This document shows positions 62,201-64,000 of a stretch of DNA of 64,000 nt, in pieces (position 1 is the stretch's first letter; every line of letters starts with the position of its first letter). The position numbers were made by a program, and so were the translations under genes. The stretch spans positions 555,001-619,000 of the forward strand of contig OZ025824.1 in the NCBI GenBank assembly GCA_964019425.1. Direction: 5' to 3'. Below the pieces are notes generated by a model. That model saw nothing but the letters and a program-made list of their open reading frames with translations. It did not search any database and was not told where the DNA came from. This DNA is from Flectonema sp. DT1601. Lineage: Eukaryota > Euglenozoa > Diplonemea > Diplonemida > Diplonemidae.

Positions 62201-64000
62201 CTCCGTGCCTGCTGGAGATCGATCCGAAGCCACCTTAGCTACCGCTGCCCCTGCTCCTCCTGGCCCAACCATATCTATTGCCGGAGGTTTAGAGGTTCCG
62301 GAGTCCGGGTCGCGTCTGTCATCCAGTCCCCAAGGAGTGTCCACCGACCGCACATTAGCTGTAGACAATGCCTCCGCGCCTGCTGGAGATCGATCCGAAG
62401 CCACCTTAGCCACCGCTGCCCCTGCTCCTCCTGGCCCAACCATACCTACTGCCGGAGGTTTAGAGGTTCCGGAGTCCGGGTCGCGTCTGTCATCCAGTCC
62501 CCAAGGAGTGTCCACCGACCGCACATTAGCTGTAGACAAAGCCTCCGTGCCTGCTGGAGATCGATCCGAAGCCACCTTAGCTACCGCTGCCCCTGCTCCT
62601 CCTGGCCCAACCATATCTATTGCCGGAGGTTTAGAGGTTCCGGAGTCCGGGTCGCGTCTGTCATCCAGTCCCCAAGGAGTGTCCACCGACCGCACATTAG
62701 CTGTAGACAATGCCTCCGCGCCTGCTGGAGATCGATCCGAAGCCACCTTAGCCACCGCTGCCCCTGCTCCTCCTGGCCCAACCATACCTACTGCCGGAGG
62801 TTTAGAGGTTCCGGAGTCCGGGTCGCGTCTGTCATCCAGTCCCCAAGGAGTGTCCACCGACCGCACATTAGCTGTAGACAAAGCCTCCGTGCCTGCTGGA
62901 GATCGATCCGAAGCCACCTTAGCTACCGCTGCCCCTGCTCCTCCTGGCCCAACCATATCTATTGCCGGAGGTTTAGAGGTTCCGGAGTCCGGGTCGCGTC
63001 TGTCATCCAGTCCCCAAGGAGTGTCCACCGACCGCACATTAGCTGTAGACAATGCCTCCGCGCCTGCTGGAGATCGATCCGAAGCCACCTTAGCCACCGC
63101 TGCCCCTGCTCCTCCTGGCCCAACCATATCTATTGCCGGAGGTTTAGAGGTGCCGAAGTCCGGGTCGCGCCTATCATCCAGTCCCCAAGGAGTGTCCATC
63201 GACCGCACACCAGCTGTAGACAATGCCTCCGTGCCTTCTGGAGATCGATCCGAAGCCGCCTTAGCCACCGCTGCCCCTGCACCTCCTGGCCCAACCATAC
63301 CTATTGCCGGAGGTTTAGAGATATCGGAGTCTAGGCTGAGCCCGTCAAGTAACCCACGTTTGCATGGGGAACCCGCACTAGCTGTAGACGACCTCCCTTC
63401 GACAGCGTCCCTTGGACGGATTGAAATAACCCCGACTGTTCCAGCCACCGCCTACCCTATTCTTCCAGGCCCATCCATTTCTATTGCCGGAGGTCTAGAA
63501 GTATCGAAAGCTGAGCTGAGGCTATCAATTAGTCCGCAGGAGTTGCCCGTTGAACCAGCATCGGATGTAGGCAATCCTCCTTCGCCAGATGGTGGACAGA
63601 AGGAACCCACGCTAAACGATCCAGCCACCGCTGTCCCTTCTCCTTCGGGCCCAACCGCACCAATTGCTGGAGGTTTGGGGATATCGGAGTCCGGTCTGAG
63701 ACCGCATGGTGCGCCGGGAGGACCCGCACTAGCCGCCACAATTCCATTCTTGCCAGCTGATCCGGTCGGAGCCCCAACCGCAACATCCACCGGAAGACCA
63801 GAGGTAGCGGAGCCACTATTAGACCATAACAAACCGCGGGGGAAAAAAGACCTAGAATCTAACCTGCACACTGGCCCGATCGCAACATACGTTGGAGAGA
63901 CACCGTGGAAGGAAGCCTCCCTGTCTAGGCCAGACTCTGCCGCCCTACACCCTCCTGGCCCAACTATATCTTTCGCCGGAGGACAGCAGGAACCGGAGTC
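56220..64000 (+). CDS. LINE polyprotein: C2H2, OTU protease, RT, restriction-like endonuclease, 57-residue repeats (partial)
   Basis: One frame stays open from ATG 56220 to the window edge (at least 2593 residues), so the end is missing. The start could be a later Met. Domains: C2H2 finger CPVDGCKTRAKTIVYHLNQH (from 284); OTU cysteine protease with VEGDGNCLFRS (Asp377, Cys380) and SHYDPV (His484); a second finger CPQPEC...HAQEH (near 540); reverse transcriptase with FVKIDFSNAFNCVHR (near 940), AQQGDPLGPMLFSLAL and FYLDDG (Asp1025, Asp1026; YLDD, not YADD); a CX2C/H/C knuckle CRAC...YGYHASVC (from 1323); and a PD-(D/E)XK-type nuclease with RPADWY and FDVTIVNP (about 1382-1405). No APE nuclease. 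This is the plan of restriction-endonuclease LINEs (R2/NeSL/Dualen grade). From about 1620 the protein is tandem repeats. Strikingly GC-rich beside its AT-rich surroundings. Confidence 0.9.
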   Translation, partial: MLINPCRMLPPISLLSLSILLSLLSSHYTPTDPPHHNSSNQPSTCCINKQGHGLNIIPQPWILLAEGVPGSPGTFMETKSGVPTDRTDSTTETRRISSSRCHGMLAPYPAVNGPWTSVQLRSARGWIDVPGFLQVVLWLLAPLLNCGGSSAPLQFSNNSTHLGPETLVHHYRTLPPYTHGSEPPTGHPIPPAADTPHDWTPGPQWQTNWRTTPEGMTHPSEPPLHHEMRALTTRPSHRVDRKRVKRWERWLRKLSRERQTRPEPKKPRYAGPRDFAGGADTPECPVDGCKTRAKTIVYHLNQHLRGVHKGTVTEEIAGKFNKTICNVCWTLCSISKGVHTKCKDLLPFQQSLLVPLSNPQATELGREGIRVERVEGDGNCLFRSVCHRSNWKNKHKELRRRTADFVEKNREVFSQCFSSETEMEAYLNALRTDRAWGDALAVQAMADDLKCSFLLLVGKEVLVVSGRNGTTPGHVITLTLRGSHYDPVVVAPEKLTALLDEARPLLILQTGRMNTAETAGPLLPHPPSPKDVSLTCPQPECDRHKAAFPSWTELLQHAQEHAFSGNPLTHSHLSGLNLRECPVCRLVIGMTQPMHLSCREKLESKELCDAYKGFKEKALTTQGLPDLETIATRRRPLLKVIPVPLLHHFAKALKLTSDLVADLNSDQAWRLLLMLPVCTLRRVRRKGGRMTESALNGAIDDLTAWSKGNFTELWSATGTGTAKIQTKMAPSQKSRNRRATELVREGRISQAISALSAPPPAEHSDEVLEKLRTLHPPKSGEYQEGSGPESTIDEETVLSCLRSFHRGSSGGPSGLTPQQLKDAVDRGEVPGLLASLTKVVKLLANGRAPSTIAPLMAGANLTAIEKEGRPGEYRPIAVGETWRRLTAKHLCRQFAREAKVHLMQVCQLGVAVPGGTEAAIHALHEFRFKNLGAEKVFVKIDFSNAFNCVHRGAFIEATTGSQLENWVRWCYGRQSWLLFGKHALSSAEGAQQGDPLGPMLFSLALKPVLLEVLKTSPEFACFYLDDGLIAGSLEQVDQALRTLDRESAKIGLCLRPAKCQTYVLQENPVELPSGWGLEGMGSPLFNGDFLGSPFGSIAHVRNFVTQKVSKLQDKARLIAGMEDRQAALVLLRQCSGFCEVTHLMRSCSFDITEQLQMVDEVVRGTASAVLGQGLEGSRWIQAQLPTRMGGLGLRSCTKHRNAALLGSLGLVKDTCVSLWRDYKCDLSSQIQETLNKELPDSLKLEGTYNPQRFTSARLDQVTRDKLLEEATPTDKKRLLSLTMPKASAWLQCPDEECYIGSDIFRIACGLRLGAALFSEDEACRACKKTQDAYGYHASVCIDGGDIHRRHDKVREEFIGICRSAGLATMREPKYLVGYNKQRPADWYCPQGLSEGVGRAFDVTIVNPGASRNYNKPGQAASDAEAAKSGKYSTLCAKYGINFSPIALEVYGGLGPQAVRTLSRLSQLRALVTTLPLREVAGLYARRVSTQVVVCTAEALRARGASLTHQATSSASKLHTPHTPSAPNTSDDVSMSALSPQPMDPTPDPTTPLAGGNDLPAEPERDSATRPTTKPEEHSTNLATPLHKAEPTPAAGYSSSPAGTQKNTSTDSATAAPTPPGPTISTEVPESGSRLSSSPQGVSTDRTLAVDNASVPAGDRSEATLATAAPAPPGPTIYFAGGLEVPESGSHLPSSPQGVSTDRTLAVDNASVPAGDRSEATLATAAPAPPGPTISTAGGLEVPESGSRLSSSPQGVSTDRTLAVDNASVPAGDRSEATLATAAPAPPGPTIYFAGGLEVPESGSHLPSSPQGVSTDRTLAVDNASVPAGDRSEATLATAAPAPPGPTISTAGGLEVPESGSRLSSSPRGVSTDRTLAVDKASVPAGDRSEATLATAAPAPPGPTISIAGGLEVPESGSRLSSSPQGVSTDRTLAVDNASVPAGDRSEATLATAAPAPPGPTIPTAGGLEVPESGSRLSSSPQGVSTDRTLAVDKASVPAGDRSEATLATAAPAPPGPTISIAGGLEVPESGSRLSSSPQGVSTDRTLAVDNASAPAGDRSEATLATAAPAPPGPTIPTAGGLEVPESGSRLSSSPQGVSTDRTLAVDKASVPAGDRSEATLATAAPAPPGPTISIAGGLEVPESGSRLSSSPQGVSTDRTLAVDNASAPAGDRSEATLATAAPAPPGPTIPTAGGLEVPESGSRLSSSPQGVSTDRTLAVDKASVPAGDRSEATLATAAPAPPGPTISIAGGLEVPESGSRLSSSPQGVSTDRTLAVDNASAPAGDRSEATLATAAPAPPGPTISIAGGLEVPKSGSRLSSSPQGVSIDRTPAVDNASVPSGDRSEAALATAAPAPPGPTIPIAGGLEISESRLSPSSNPRLHGEPALAVDDLPSTASLGRIEITPTVPATAYPILPGPSISIAGGLEVSKAELRLSISPQELPVEPASDVGNPPSPDGGQKEPTLNDPATAVPSPSGPTAPIAGGLGISESGLRPHGAPGGPALAATIPFLPADPVGAPTATSTGRPEVAEPLLDHNKPRGKKDLESNLHTGPIATYVGETPWKEASLSRPDSAALHPPGPTISFAGGQQEPE
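61080..63340 (+). repeat. 171-bp coding tandem repeat
   Basis: About 13 units, each 57 residues, with core GGLEVPESGSRLSSSPQGVS then TDRTLAVD..., a Pro/Ala/Ser/Thr-rich sequence. Alternating variants (VDNASAP versus VDKASVP; TIPT versus TISI) define a 342-bp dimer in 61850-63120. More diverged units continue toward 64000. Because 171 is divisible by three, the antisense frame is also open. Confidence 0.95.

Noticed and set aside
61004-63448. 814-residue minus-strand frame over the LINE repeat
   Set aside because: It is the antisense of the 171-bp coding repeat. The period is divisible by three, so it stays open by construction. The plus frame continues from real RT and nuclease domains.

Overview
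The window is nuclear DNA of an AT-rich eukaryote. Introns are short (63, 73, 93 and about 100 nt) with GT-AG borders, most genes have one exon, and homopolymer A/T tracts are everywhere. An anion-type Cys-loop receptor gene fits an animal or a protist that keeps this family. I cannot name the lineage from sequence alone.

Layout. (1) 0.5-11.4 kb is a host gene island with every gene on the minus strand: a PPR-like protein, a four-exon coiled-coil protein, a small unknown protein, a Cys-loop ligand-gated channel with an EF-hand-like insert, and a twin-CX9C protein. (2) 11.9-25.1 kb is a nested transposon stack. A Mutator-like DNA transposon (12350-24990, 9-bp target duplication) sits inside a dispersed repeat that I call RepX. 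It has itself been hit by an 8.4-kb Penelope-like element (13694-22084, 30-bp target duplication, long direct terminal repeats) and by a 2.0-kb inverted-repeat element (22483-24500, 5-bp target duplication). (3) 25.2-26.8 kb is a Polinton-type DNA polymerase fossil. (4) 27-55.4 kb is almost gene-free. It holds arrays of a hairpin-forming satellite made of alternating A (~138 bp) and B (~111 bp) units, RepX copies, segmental duplications, minisatellites, TA-flanked MITEs, a pogo-like transposase remnant and a possible piggyBac zinc-ribbon fragment. (5) 55.4-64.0 kb is a GC-rich LINE on the plus strand. It has one open frame from 56220 past the window end, encoding C2H2 fingers, an OTU protease, reverse transcriptase, a restriction-like endonuclease and then a 171-bp (57-residue) tandem repeat domain.

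The strongest leads for something undescribed are these: the 2215-residue Penelope-like protein (N-terminal GIY-YIG, RT, papain-fold-like protease, proline-rich repeats, zinc finger); the dyad-rich satellite and cassette zone, where hairpin stems seem to change in a compensated way while loops stay constant; the Cys-loop receptor with an EF-hand-like cytoplasmic loop; and the OTU/RLE LINE with a giant repetitive tail. Nothing suggests the genes form an operon-like pathway. The mobile elements are linked by insertion history, not shared function.
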